Assembly (NCBI RefSeq): GCF_023509015.1
Contig: NZ_CP094975.1
Coordinates: forward strand, 4,581,501-4,645,500
DNA from: Pseudomonas abieticivorans
GTDB lineage: Bacteria > Pseudomonadota > Gammaproteobacteria > Pseudomonadales > Pseudomonadaceae
DNA: 64,000 nt
Direction: 5' to 3'
Shown here: positions 8,604 through 17,511 of the stretch, one piece after another
Layout of the letters: each line of letters starts with the position of its first letter
Position numbering within the stretch: position 1 is the stretch's first letter
Program-made: the position numbers and the translations under genes
The notes under the pieces: generated by a model
The model's database searches: none
What the model saw: the letters and a program-made list of their open reading frames with translations, nothing else
Told to the model about the DNA's origin: nothing

Positions 8604-9770
8604 ATGAAAAAACCCTTTATGCCCCTGTTGCTGGCCAGTGCGATTGGCCTGATGTCTGCCCACGCCATGGCCCATGACGGCGCCGACCTGTTGGTCGGCA
8701 CCTACACGGGCAATACCAGTGAAGGTATCTATCGCTACAACTTCGACACCAAGACCGGGCAGATCGGCGCCAAGCCGTTGCAGGTGGTCAAAAGCGAAAA
8801 CCCTTCGTGGCTGACCCTGAGCAAGGATCAGAAGCACTTGTTCGTGGTGAATGAAAACGGCCCCGGCGGCAAGGACGTGGTCGGCAAGGCCAGTTCCTTC
8901 ACCATCGACCCCAAGACCCATGACCTGACCCAGATCAGCCAGGTCGAAACCAAGGGCGACGAGCCGACGTTCTCAAGCCTGGCCAAGGGCGAGCAGCACC
9001 TGTTCGTGGCCAACTACGCGGTGCAACCCGACCCGGGCGGCAGCCTGGCGGTATTGGGCATCGACAGCAAGGGCCAGTTACAGCCCGTGGTGCAGCAAGA
9101 GCGCCACGAAGCCTCCAAGGTGAACCCCGAGCGCCAGGCCAGCAGCCACGTGCACTCGGTGGTGTCGAGCCCTGATGGGCGTTTCGTCTACGTTCAAGAC
9201 CTGGGCGCCGACAAGGTGTTCATCTACCACTACGACGCCAACAACAAGGCCCACCCGCTGACGGCCGCAGCGCCTGGCTCAGTGCAACTGCCCCCGGGTA
9301 GCGGCCCGCGCCACCTGCTGTTCAGCAAGGACGGCAAGCACGCCTACCTGACCATGGAAATGAGCGGGCAAGTGGCCGTGTTCGACGTCAAGACCGGCAA
9401 CCTGGTGCGCAAGCAGTTGGTTGACCTGGCCGCAGGCGCCGCGGCAGACCACAAGGCAGGTGCCGCGCTGCACTTCTCGGCCGACGGCAAGTTCTTGTAC
9501 GTGACCAACCGCGGCAAAGCCAGCGAAGTGCTGGTGTACAGCGTGAACAAGGCCAGTGGCGAATTGAAAGAGCTGCAACGCCGCTCGGTGGAAGGCGTTG
9601 AACCGCGCGAGTTCACCTTCGACCCGTCGGGCAAGTTCCTGCTGATCGCCAACCAGAAGAGCAACCAGATCGTGGTGCTAAAGCGTGACCCGGCCAGTGG
9701 CAAGCTGGGCGAGACCGTGCAGAAGTTCGACATCGATGCGCCATCGGATGTGAAATTCCTGGCTCATTGA
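8604..9770 (+). CDS. Exported lactonase-family seven-bladed beta-propeller (6-phosphogluconolactonase/YbhE type)
   Basis: A 388-residue protein with a Sec signal peptide (residues 1-23, cleavage after AHAMA). The mature part is a beta-propeller of the lactonase family: LLVGTYTGNTSEGIYRY at the start, repeated NPSWLTLSKDQKHLFVVNE-type blades, and GSGPRHLLFSKDGKHAYL with EFTFDPSGKFLLIANQKSN toward the end. The cytoplasmic YbhE acts on 6-phosphogluconolactone. The signal peptide here puts the protein in the periplasm, so an unphosphorylated lactone such as gluconolactone or arabonolactone is a more likely substrate (inference). It is followed by a strong hairpin terminator. Confidence 0.85.
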   Translation: MKKPFMPLLLASAIGLMSAHAMAHDGADLLVGTYTGNTSEGIYRYNFDTKTGQIGAKPLQVVKSENPSWLTLSKDQKHLFVVNENGPGGKDVVGKASSFTIDPKTHDLTQISQVETKGDEPTFSSLAKGEQHLFVANYAVQPDPGGSLAVLGIDSKGQLQPVVQQERHEASKVNPERQASSHVHSVVSSPDGRFVYVQDLGADKVFIYHYDANNKAHPLTAAAPGSVQLPPGSGPRHLLFSKDGKHAYLTMEMSGQVAVFDVKTGNLVRKQLVDLAAGAAADHKAGAALHFSADGKFLYVTNRGKASEVLVYSVNKASGELKELQRRSVEGVEPREFTFDPSGKFLLIANQKSNQIVVLKRDPASGKLGETVQKFDIDAPSDVKFLAH

Positions 9771-9785
9771 TCGCTGTATGCCCTT

Positions 9786-9871
9786 GTAGGAGCGGATTTA
9801 TCCGCGAAAAGAGCGCCGCGGAGTATCAGCTACACCGCGGCGCTCTTTTTCGCGGATAAATCCCCTCCTAC
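9786..9871. repeat. REPIN with long inverted arms
   Basis: GTAGGAGCGGATTTATCCGC (from 9786) is inverted as GCGGATAAATCCCCTCCTAC (to 9871). Between them lies a further 11-bp perfect inverted repeat, so the whole element can fold into one long hairpin. Confidence 0.85.
9811..9850 (+). terminator. Rho-independent terminator inside the REPIN
   Basis: GAGCGCCGCGG (9811-9821) pairs perfectly with CCGCGGCGCTC (9835-9845), with a 13-base loop and a TTTTT run. It follows the lactonase gene by 40 bp. Confidence 0.7.
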
Positions 9872-10009
9872 GGGCGCAGGCAATGCAATTATCAATCGCG
9901 GTGATATTCGCTACTGCTCCAATGAATTTCTAGCGCAGCCACCCCGGGCGTAAGTTTGATCCATGGCCTTACCGGCCACCCAAACCTACCGAATCCGAGG
10001 AACAGCGCC

Positions 10010-10189
10010 ATGAACTTCAACCTCTTCTCCATCATCGCCGCTTCTGCCGTTTCCGCCACCGTGGCCCTGCCAGCCCACGCCAACGCGCCCATCAACGAGC
10101 AAAAAGCCCACGCCCAGAGCTACACCCAGCAGTACCTGCAGAAAAGCGCCAACTTCTACGCAGCCCTGGACCACAAAACCCAGCACTGA
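10010..10189 (+). CDS. Small exported hypothetical protein (59 aa)
   Basis: The ATG at 10010 has GAGG nine bases upstream. The product has a clear signal peptide (about residues 1-24, cleavage after PAHA) and a hydrophilic mature part of about 35 residues rich in Gln, Ala and His. No family is recognised. The size suggests a small periplasmic protein. It stands alone between the lactonase terminator and a small membrane-protein ORF. Confidence 0.65.
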   Translation: MNFNLFSIIAASAVSATVALPAHANAPINEQKAHAQSYTQQYLQKSANFYAALDHKTQH

Positions 10190-10328
10190 GCGCAGCCAGG
10201 CGCGATCCATCGGAAAGCGCCAGCCGTTCGATAAGCAAAACCGATCAGATGCATTGAGAAACGCGACTGGTATTTTTTGACCGGTTGGACGATTCTTCAG
10301 GCCTGACAATCGTCGAAGGGGATCCTTC

Positions 10329-10442
10329 ATGGCCAGTTCCATTCTGTCTTCCGCCAAGCACGGCGCCTACCTTGCCATTGGCGTCTACGTCGCGGTGATG
10401 TTGGCCGCAACGCTCGCTACCCAGTTCGTCATTTCGCCATGA
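10329..10442 (+). CDS. Small single-pass membrane protein (37 aa)
   Basis: The ATG at 10329 is preceded by GAAGGGGA at a suitable distance. The reading frame gives a 37-residue protein with a short polar start (MASSILSSAKHGAY) and one hydrophobic helix (LAIGVYVAVMLAATLATQFVI). It overlaps the convergent GST gene by 14 bp at the 3' ends. The strong ribosome-binding site and clean transmembrane composition argue for a real small gene; function unknown. Confidence 0.5.
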   Translation: MASSILSSAKHGAYLAIGVYVAVMLAATLATQFVISP

Positions 10443-11025
10443 TGGCCTTGAACAGTGTCGTATCGAGGAACGCCTTGATCCATTGTTCCAGCGCACCGTA
10501 GGGCGACTGTACGAACCACTGCGGGTCAACCGCACGAAACTGCCGGATGAACGGCGCCACGGCCACATCGGCCAGGCTCAGGTGTTCACCAAACAGAAAC
10601 CGGTGCTGATGCAAACGCTCGTCCAGTTGCCGGAGGAACACGCAACCCTGCTCGCGATAATGCGCCATGGGCTGTTCCGGGTAGCGCTCGGCGTATTTGT
10701 AGTGGTTCAAATGCCCTTTGAACACTTCGTCGTTGTAGCGGATCACATCGGCCATTTCCCGCTGAAGCAATGGGTTGCCGATGCGCTGCCAATCCTCGGG
10801 GTCATTCTGGCCTAGCGCCCAGAGCATGATCTGCAAGCTCTCATCGATCACCCCTTCAACGCCCAGGTCCAGCACCGGCACCGTGCCCTTGCCTGACAGC
10901 GCGAGCATTTCGGCCGGCTTGGCCTTCAAACTCACTTCGACGACCGAGATTGGCACCTGGCTGTAGCGCAATGCCATGCGCGCACGCATGGCGTAGGGGC
11001 AGCGTCGAAAAGAATACAGGATCAC
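10429..11025 (-). CDS. Glutathione S-transferase family protein
   Basis: A 198-residue protein with an N-terminal thioredoxin-fold domain. FRRCPYAMRARMAL resembles the active-site region of GstA/SspA-like and omega-type proteins with a catalytic Cys, and GKGTVPVLDL gives the cis-Pro and DESLQIMLW the glutathione gamma-Glu site. An all-helical C-terminal domain includes SLADVAVAPFIRQF, the N-capping box region. The start overlaps the sbcC stop in an ATGA arrangement, so it is translationally coupled to sbcC and is the last gene of the bat-sbc operon. Substrate unknown. Confidence 0.88.
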   Translation of the reverse strand: MILYSFRRCPYAMRARMALRYSQVPISVVEVSLKAKPAEMLALSGKGTVPVLDLGVEGVIDESLQIMLWALGQNDPEDWQRIGNPLLQREMADVIRYNDEVFKGHLNHYKYAERYPEQPMAHYREQGCVFLRQLDERLHQHRFLFGEHLSLADVAVAPFIRQFRAVDPQWFVQSPYGALEQWIKAFLDTTLFKAIMAK

Positions 11026-14000
11026 CCGCTGACCTCCACCGTGCTCAAGCCATTGCCCTGGCGGCGCACCTGGATCTGCACCGGGATGCGTTCGTGCATT
11101 TCTTGCACGTGGGAGATCACCGCCACTTTGCGGCCTTGGGCCTGCAGCCCGTCGAGGGCGTCCATGGCCAGTTGCAGGGATTCGGGGTCCAGGCTGCCGA
11201 AGCCTTCGTCGATGAACAGCGATTCGATCTTCAACGTGCTCGAAGCCATGGAGGCCAGGCCCAGGGCCAAGGCCAGGGACACCAGGAAAGTTTCGCCGCC
11301 CGACAGCGAATGCACCGAACGGGCCTCGTCGCCCATTTCGGTGTCCACCACCAGCAGGCCGAGCATGCTGCCGCCGCGTTTGAGGCGGTAGCGGCGCACC
11401 AGCTGGCGCAGTTGCACGTTGGCGTGGTGTACCAGCAGGTCGAGGTTGTAGGCCTGGGCGATCTTGCGGAAGGCGTCGCCGGTGGCCGAGCCGATCAAGG
11501 CCGCCAGGCGTGCCCAGCGCTGGTATTGGCCCAAGGCGCTGTCGATCAATACTTGCAGGTGCTGATTGGCGGCCAGGCGGCGCTGGTCTTCGGCTTGAGC
11601 GGCGCGCAGCTCGGCGCAGGCGTCTTCGCAGGCCGCGCAGTCGGCTTGCAGGGCCAGCAGGGCAGTGTCCAGTTCATCGCTGGGCAAGGCGCCATTGGCC
11701 TGGGCCTGGTGGGCCTGAAGTTTCTGCTGGCGCTCTTGCAACAAGGTTTTCGCCTGTTCCAGGCCAGTGTCGCTTTGCTGCAGTTGCTGGCGCAGGGCGG
11801 CCAATTGTTGCGCGTCGAAACTCAGCAGGGCGTGCAAAGCCTCGTCGGTGAGTTGGGGGTGCTGGCTGCGCCACTGGTCGATGATGGCGTGCAGGGCTTG
11901 CAGGCTCTGTTGTTGGTTGAGTTGCTGCTCGGCCAGTGATTTGAGCTCGCTGGCCACCTGTACGGTTTCGGTCAACACCGCTTGCAGTTGCTGGCCCGCC
12001 TGGTGGTCACTGTGACGGGCGTGCTGCACCGACTGGTCCACCTGGGTTTGCCAAGCCTGTGGGTCGGCGTGGTCGCCCAACAACTCGCCGAGCCGTTGTT
12101 GGCAGGCCTGGCGTTGCTGCTGCGCGTGCTCGGCCTCTTGGCGCAATTGCAGCAGACTCTGTTCGCGGCCTTGTTGCAGCAACTGCTGCTGGTCGATCCG
12201 TTGCCGACGCTGGTCGTTCTCCTGTTGTTCGCCCTGGCGCTGATCGAGCTGTTCCAGGCGCGCGGCCACGGCCTGGTCCAGGTGCAGGAAGGCATTTGCG
12301 GCGTCCTCGACAAACGCTTGCACGCGGGGAGGCGGCAGCACGCTGGCGAAGGCGTCGAGCTCTTCGTCCAGGCGTTGCTGGTCGTGCGCCATTTGCTGGC
12401 GTTGTTCGGCCAGTTGCTGCTGGCCGGTGTGTTGGGCCTGCTGGCTGGCCTGCAGTTGTTGCGCCAGGCGGCCCGTGTCTTGCTGCAGGGTGAGCAGGCG
12501 TTGTTGCGCGTGCTCGTCGGCGCCAAGCTCGGCGGCCAGCTGTTGCAGATGATCGTTCAAACCGGCCCGGGTGGCGTACAACGGATGGGTCTGCACGGCA
12601 GGCAGCAAGGCTTCCTGCTGGGTTTGCAGGGGTTGTTCCTGAGCCTTTAGCTGCTTTTGCTGGTCGATCAGGCCGGCCACTTCGGCGCGTAGCTCGGCCA
12701 GCCGTGCCGCGATCCTTTCCACTTCATCTCGGGCCTTGCGCTCTTCGCTGTCGTCATGGCCGGCCAGCGCCTCTAGCAGCGCTTGCGGCTCATGCCACGG
12801 GTGCTCGGCGCTGCCGCACACCGGGCACGGCTGATCGCTCTGCAGTTGCCCGCGCAACTCCTCGACGCTGGCACTGCGCGCCAAGCGCTGGCGTTGCAGC
12901 AGTTGCACGGTCAGGTCCAGGGCCTGCACCGCCGCCTGGTGGGCGCTTTTCAGTTGCAGCCCTTCGCGGGTGCGCGCGTCGCGTTGTTCCAGAGCCTGTT
13001 GCTGCTGGCTGCGCAGGGCTTGCTGGCGTTGATCCAACTCGTCCAGGCGTTGCAGTTGGCGCTGCAGTTCTTCAGCGCTGCGCAGGTGCTGACGATTGCC
13101 CTGCAGGCGGGTGGTCAGTTCGGCCAGGCGCGGCACCAAGTCCTGGGCGCTGCATTGGGCGTCGGCATACAGGGCATCCAGACCTTGCTGTTGTTCAGCC
13201 AATTGTCGCTCGGCATCGGCTGCGCGTTGGGCCAACAGTGGGAGTTCTTGCTGGCCTTTGCGCAGGCGCGCACTCAGGGTCAGGCTTTGTTGCAGGCGCG
13301 GGCGCCAGGCGCTCCAGGCGTCAGCCAGGGCGGCAAGGTCGGTGCTGTGGGTAAGTTGGGCGGCGATACGCTGCAATTGTTGGTCGCTGGCGGCCTGGCG
13401 TTCTATCAGGGTGTGCAACGCCTGCTGGCCGTCGCCATTGGCCTGCTCGGCGGCTTTCAGGGCCAGGCCTTGTTCGACGCTTTGCTGGTTGAGCCGGCTC
13501 AGGTGGCTGTGCTCATCGAAGGCCTGGCGCAGGCCAGGTGCGGCGGCTTGTTGCGTCGCCAACGCGTGCTCCAGGGCGGCTTGCGCTTGTTGGCGCGCCT
13601 GTTGCAGTTCGGCTTGGCGATGTTGCAGGGTATGCGCCGTGGCCTGCAGTAGGGCCGTGCGCTCGGCCAGCGGTGTCAGCGCCTGCTGCAGTTCATCGCG
13701 GCGGATAAACAGGTGGCGCTGTGGCGCCAGTTGTTCCAACTGGCTGAGGTTTGCGCGCGCCTCGCTCAAGTGCTGCCAGGCCTGCTCGGCACTGTGCAAC
13801 TGCTCTTGGGCGGCGTGCTGTTCGCCCTGCAGGCGCAGGCTTTCACGGTGCCAGTGTTGCTGCTGTTCGAGCTGCTTGCCTTTGGCTTGCTGCTCACGCA
13901 GCTGCTGCACGGCGTGGTTGTACTGCGCATCCAATTCGGCCCGCGCTTGCGGCTCCAGTGGGGCAATGCCGCCGGCCTGGTCCTGCAGCTGCTTGTGCGC

Positions 14001-14639
14001 CTCGCGGGCCTCGCGGGCCTTCTCGTAGGCGCGCTTGCCCAGGCGGGTGTAGAGCGCGGTGTCGGTGAGCTTCTCCAGCAGTTCGCTGCGCTCGTTGTCG
14101 TCGGCCTTGAGGAAGGCGCTGAATTCGCTTTGGGCCAGCAGCACGGCACGGGTGAATTGTTCGAAATTCAGGCCCAGGCGCGCTTCGAGCAGCGTCTTGT
14201 ATTCGCCTTTCTGGCTGGCCAGCAATTGGTCGTTGTCCAAGTCGCGCAGGCTCTGGCGGCTGGCCTGCAGCTTGGCGCCAGCCTTGTCGCGGGCGCGGTT
14301 GGCTTCCCAGCGGGCGCGGTAGCGGCGCCCGTCGATGCCGACGAAATCCACTTCGGCGTAGCCCGCACCGGTGCCACGGCGCAGCAGGGTGCGCGGATCG
14401 CCGGTGGCGATCTCGCCATCGGCGTCCGGCACCTTGGCGTCGCGGCCGGTATTGTTCAGGCGCGGCACGGCGCCGAACAGCGCCAGGCACAGGGCGTCGA
14501 GCAGGGTGCTCTTGCCGGCGCCGGTGGGGCCGGTGATGGCGAACAGGCCGGCGCTGGCCAGCGGCTGCGCGGTGAAATCGATTTCGAAGGGCCCGGCCAG
14601 CGAGGCGAGGTTTTTCAGGCGGATGGCGAGAATCTTCAT
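11022..14639 (-). CDS. sbcC: Exonuclease subunit SbcC
   Basis: A 1205-residue SMC/Rad50-like ATPase that partners SbcD in cleaving DNA hairpins and protein-blocked ends. Visible features are Walker A GPTGAGKSTLLDALCLALFG near residue 35, two long Gln/Leu/Ala-rich coiled coils, a zinc hook CPVCG near residue 605 at the coiled-coil tip, the ABC signature HSLSGGETFLVSLALALG and Walker B SLFIDEGFGSLDPES. The ATG at 14639 is chosen because MKILAIRLKNLASLAG is the family start and overlaps the sbcD stop by four bases; a longer upstream frame is spurious. The Gln-rich coiled coil is typical of Pseudomonas SbcC. Confidence 0.97.
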   Translation of the reverse strand: MKILAIRLKNLASLAGPFEIDFTAQPLASAGLFAITGPTGAGKSTLLDALCLALFGAVPRLNNTGRDAKVPDADGEIATGDPRTLLRRGTGAGYAEVDFVGIDGRRYRARWEANRARDKAGAKLQASRQSLRDLDNDQLLASQKGEYKTLLEARLGLNFEQFTRAVLLAQSEFSAFLKADDNERSELLEKLTDTALYTRLGKRAYEKAREAREAHKQLQDQAGGIAPLEPQARAELDAQYNHAVQQLREQQAKGKQLEQQQHWHRESLRLQGEQHAAQEQLHSAEQAWQHLSEARANLSQLEQLAPQRHLFIRRDELQQALTPLAERTALLQATAHTLQHRQAELQQARQQAQAALEHALATQQAAAPGLRQAFDEHSHLSRLNQQSVEQGLALKAAEQANGDGQQALHTLIERQAASDQQLQRIAAQLTHSTDLAALADAWSAWRPRLQQSLTLSARLRKGQQELPLLAQRAADAERQLAEQQQGLDALYADAQCSAQDLVPRLAELTTRLQGNRQHLRSAEELQRQLQRLDELDQRQQALRSQQQQALEQRDARTREGLQLKSAHQAAVQALDLTVQLLQRQRLARSASVEELRGQLQSDQPCPVCGSAEHPWHEPQALLEALAGHDDSEERKARDEVERIAARLAELRAEVAGLIDQQKQLKAQEQPLQTQQEALLPAVQTHPLYATRAGLNDHLQQLAAELGADEHAQQRLLTLQQDTGRLAQQLQASQQAQHTGQQQLAEQRQQMAHDQQRLDEELDAFASVLPPPRVQAFVEDAANAFLHLDQAVAARLEQLDQRQGEQQENDQRRQRIDQQQLLQQGREQSLLQLRQEAEHAQQQRQACQQRLGELLGDHADPQAWQTQVDQSVQHARHSDHQAGQQLQAVLTETVQVASELKSLAEQQLNQQQSLQALHAIIDQWRSQHPQLTDEALHALLSFDAQQLAALRQQLQQSDTGLEQAKTLLQERQQKLQAHQAQANGALPSDELDTALLALQADCAACEDACAELRAAQAEDQRRLAANQHLQVLIDSALGQYQRWARLAALIGSATGDAFRKIAQAYNLDLLVHHANVQLRQLVRRYRLKRGGSMLGLLVVDTEMGDEARSVHSLSGGETFLVSLALALGLASMASSTLKIESLFIDEGFGSLDPESLQLAMDALDGLQAQGRKVAVISHVQEMHERIPVQIQVRRQGNGLSTVEVSG

Positions 14640-15877
14640 GGCTGCTCGGCCTCCTGTTGCACGTCTTGCAGCAGTTGGGCGAAATCGTCCAGGGTGCCCT
14701 GGTCCACCTCGTTGCCGTACTGCGCCAGCCAAGCGCGGCTGAACAGCTCTTGCGGGGTCAGTTGGTCCAGGTCGATCAGCGCGGCACTGTCGTTGCCATC
14801 GGCGTGGGCGCTACCGGCGTATTCGGCCGCGATGCGCACCAGGCGCACGGCCTTGTTCGAAAGGGCCGTCTCGATCTGCTGGCGCAGGTCGGGTTGCGGC
14901 TCGTCCAAAATCACGCGGACTTCAAGCCAAGGCTGGCGGGTGACTTCGGCCAACAGGTCGAGCTCCGGCAGTTCGGCCAGTTGCGCCAGCAGTTGGGCCA
15001 ATGGCAACGGGCCGATGCGCTTGAGATCGACGGCGCGGGGGATCAGCAGCGTGTCGACGCTGACCAGTTGCTCGCCCTGGCACACCACGTCGAGGATCTG
15101 GTGCGGGTAGTCGATCTCTGAGAACGACAGCGGGATGGGCGAGCCGCAATAGCGAATGCGCTCCTCACCGTTGACTCGCTGCGGCTTGTGCAGGTGGCCC
15201 AGGGCGACGTAGCTGATGGCTTCGCCGAACAGGCTGGCCGGCAGCGCTTCGGCAGTGCCGATGATCAGGCTGCGCTCCGAATCCTGCGACACCGAGCCGC
15301 CGGCCATGTGTGCGTGGCTGATGGCAATCAGTGCCTGGCCAGGCTGGCGCTTGGCTTGGGCTGCGGCAATCAGCCGTTCATGGACCTGGCCAATGCCCCT
15401 CAGATAGTCGTCGCCCAAGTGTGCGCCGGTGACTTCGGCCGGGCGCAAAAACGGCAGCGCCAGGCACCAGGCGGCGGTGGCGCCGCTGGCATCGGGCAAG
15501 GGGATCAGCAAGCGCTCGCTGTCGAGCACGCCGTCCTCCAGCCACAACACCCGGCCCAGGGCGTGGGTGCGCAAGCGGCGCATCAAGGGTGCCGGCAGCT
15601 CGATGCGTGAGCCGGAGTCGTGGTTGCCGGCGATCATCACGATGGTCAGCAGCGGCAGTTGTTCATGGGCGCCGACGATGAAGTCGTACAGGCGCTCCTG
15701 GGCTTTGACCGGCGGGTTGACCGTGTCGAAGATGTCCCCGGCGATCAGCAGCACGTCGGGCTGGCGCTCGCGCAGTTGCTTGAGCAGCCAGTCCAGAAAA
15801 CAGGCGTGCTCGAAGTCGCGGTCTTGGCCATGGAGGCTTTGGCCCAAGTGCCAGTCGGAGGTGTGGAACAGACGCAT
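14636..15877 (-). CDS. sbcD: Exonuclease subunit SbcD (Mre11-like nuclease)
   Basis: A 413-residue metallophosphoesterase. Mn-binding motifs are visible in order: MRLFHTSDWHLGQSLHG, LLIAGDIFDTVNPP, IAGNHDSGSR, ISHAHMAGG and ALGHLHKPQ. The C-terminal capping domain follows from about residue 270. It forms the SbcCD complex with the next gene, whose start it overlaps. It begins only 17 bp after the batD stop, so it appears joined to the Bat operon rather than having an obvious promoter of its own. Confidence 0.97.
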   Translation of the reverse strand: MRLFHTSDWHLGQSLHGQDRDFEHACFLDWLLKQLRERQPDVLLIAGDIFDTVNPPVKAQERLYDFIVGAHEQLPLLTIVMIAGNHDSGSRIELPAPLMRRLRTHALGRVLWLEDGVLDSERLLIPLPDASGATAAWCLALPFLRPAEVTGAHLGDDYLRGIGQVHERLIAAAQAKRQPGQALIAISHAHMAGGSVSQDSERSLIIGTAEALPASLFGEAISYVALGHLHKPQRVNGEERIRYCGSPIPLSFSEIDYPHQILDVVCQGEQLVSVDTLLIPRAVDLKRIGPLPLAQLLAQLAELPELDLLAEVTRQPWLEVRVILDEPQPDLRQQIETALSNKAVRLVRIAAEYAGSAHADGNDSAALIDLDQLTPQELFSRAWLAQYGNEVDQGTLDDFAQLLQDVQQEAEQP

Positions 15878-15894
15878 GAGTCAACCTGAAGAAA

Positions 15895-17511
15895 TTATTT
15901 GGGATAAAGCGGCGGTAAATCACTCACCAACGCCTGCTCGCGGTCGGCGGCGGGGATAGTGCCGATGGCGCGCCACAGGTCTTCGCCTTGCCAGAATTGC
16001 CCGGTTTCGCTGTACAGCGCACCGTTCAAACCGTCCAGGGCATCGGACAGCGGCACATAGCGTGCGGCCAGGTCAGCCAGGGTTTCCGGTTGCTGGCGGG
16101 CCCAGGCGTCCAGCGCCTGGCGGGTGGCCTGCGGGTCGTTGGCCAGGCAGGCGCGCTTGAGATCATCCAGCAGCGTGCGCGGGCTGGGCCCGGCTTGTAC
16201 CACGCGGGCCACGGCTGGCTGGGAGCGGGCGCGCCACCACAACACGAAGCCGATCAGGGTGGTCAGTGCCAGTAGCACGGTGCTCAGTTGCCAAGGCCAC
16301 AGTTGTGCGTTGTCCAGGGCGCTGCCATTGGCCGGGGCGTCCACCGCCATGGTTGGGTTGTCCACTACCTGCAGGGTGCGCGCGGGCAGGGTGCTGTGTT
16401 CCAGGTGGTCTTCGTGAGTGTTCCACCACACCACGTCGATGCTGGGCAGCGCCAGCGCGCCACTGCGCGTGGGCACCAGCGCCTCGCGCTCGGCACGGCT
16501 GCCGATCAAGCCGCGTTCACCGTCCTGGTTGCTCAGTTGCGGCTGGTCGGGGTAGCGGCGCAGGCCATTGACATCGGTGCCCGGCAGCGGTGGCAACTGG
16601 GCGCTGGACAGGCCGTCGGCCTTGAGGGTCACGGTGCGGGTCAGCGAATCGCCGACCTGCGGCTGATTGGGCTCGGGGTTCCAGCTTTCGTTCAGGGTCA
16701 GGCTGCGGGTGGGCAGCCAAGGGGCATCGGCCGGGTACACGTCGGGCTTGGGCTTGACCGTCAGGGTCGTGGCGGGCGAGCTGACCTGGATGACCTTGCC
16801 GGGCTTGGCAGACGCGTCCTGACCGGTGCCGGAATCGACCTGGGTGGCGCTGAACGAAAGGGCAGGGATCGTCAGCACGCCACTGTGCTGCGGGTACAAC
16901 GCATAGCGGGTCTCGATCACGCCGTGACGCACGCCGTTGATCATCTTTTCGTAGGTGCGCGCATCGCCCAGTTGCTGGATCACCGTATCGGGAAGCTGCA
17001 GCGGGCTGAGGCTGCTGTCGTCGTACAGCGACACCGAATGGTAGACGCGCACCGTCAGCACGGCCTGGGCCTGCACGTAGACGTTGTCGGTGTCCAGGCT
17101 GGCTTCCAGGGTCACCGGCGCCTGGCTGTCGGCCGCCGGCGCTTCGCTTTGCAGCACCTGCAGGGTGATGGCCTCGCTGTGCACCTCGCCCAGTGCCAGG
17201 GGCGGGATCACCACGCTACCGGTCTGGCGCGGCATCAGGGTGATCAGCCAGCGAGTAGTGGCCTGGTCGTTGCCGCCCAAGGTGGTCAGTTGGTTGACCT
17301 GGCGCGTGTCACGCACCTCGAACTGACTGTTCAGGGGCGCCAGGTCCGGCTTGCCGAACTGGGTGGCATCGCTGCTTTCCAGGGTCAGGGTCACGGTCTC
17401 GCCAGAGTCGAGCCGCGTGCGGTCGACACTGGCGACCAGCGCCGCTGCCTGGCTGGCTGGCGCCAGCATGATCAAGGCAGCGGTGATAAAGAGGGCGCTT
17501 GCGCGGCTCAT
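15895..17511 (-). CDS. BatD-like oxygen-tolerance protein
   Basis: A 538-residue secreted, membrane-anchored protein. A signal peptide occupies residues 1-24 (LFITAALIMLAPASQAAA). Repeated immunoglobulin-like beta domains follow, the first starting RTRLDSGETVTLTLESSD. A C-terminal transmembrane helix (LSTVLLALTTLIGFVLWW, about 400-420) is followed by a cytoplasmic helical tail. The ATG at 17511 overlaps the upstream stop in ATGA form and precedes the signal peptide; the longer frame is rejected. Bat proteins were named for aerotolerance in Bacteroides; their role in pseudomonads is not clear. Confidence 0.88.
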   Translation of the reverse strand: MSRASALFITAALIMLAPASQAAALVASVDRTRLDSGETVTLTLESSDATQFGKPDLAPLNSQFEVRDTRQVNQLTTLGGNDQATTRWLITLMPRQTGSVVIPPLALGEVHSEAITLQVLQSEAPAADSQAPVTLEASLDTDNVYVQAQAVLTVRVYHSVSLYDDSSLSPLQLPDTVIQQLGDARTYEKMINGVRHGVIETRYALYPQHSGVLTIPALSFSATQVDSGTGQDASAKPGKVIQVSSPATTLTVKPKPDVYPADAPWLPTRSLTLNESWNPEPNQPQVGDSLTRTVTLKADGLSSAQLPPLPGTDVNGLRRYPDQPQLSNQDGERGLIGSRAEREALVPTRSGALALPSIDVVWWNTHEDHLEHSTLPARTLQVVDNPTMAVDAPANGSALDNAQLWPWQLSTVLLALTTLIGFVLWWRARSQPAVARVVQAGPSPRTLLDDLKRACLANDPQATRQALDAWARQQPETLADLAARYVPLSDALDGLNGALYSETGQFWQGEDLWRAIGTIPAADREQALVSDLPPLYPK

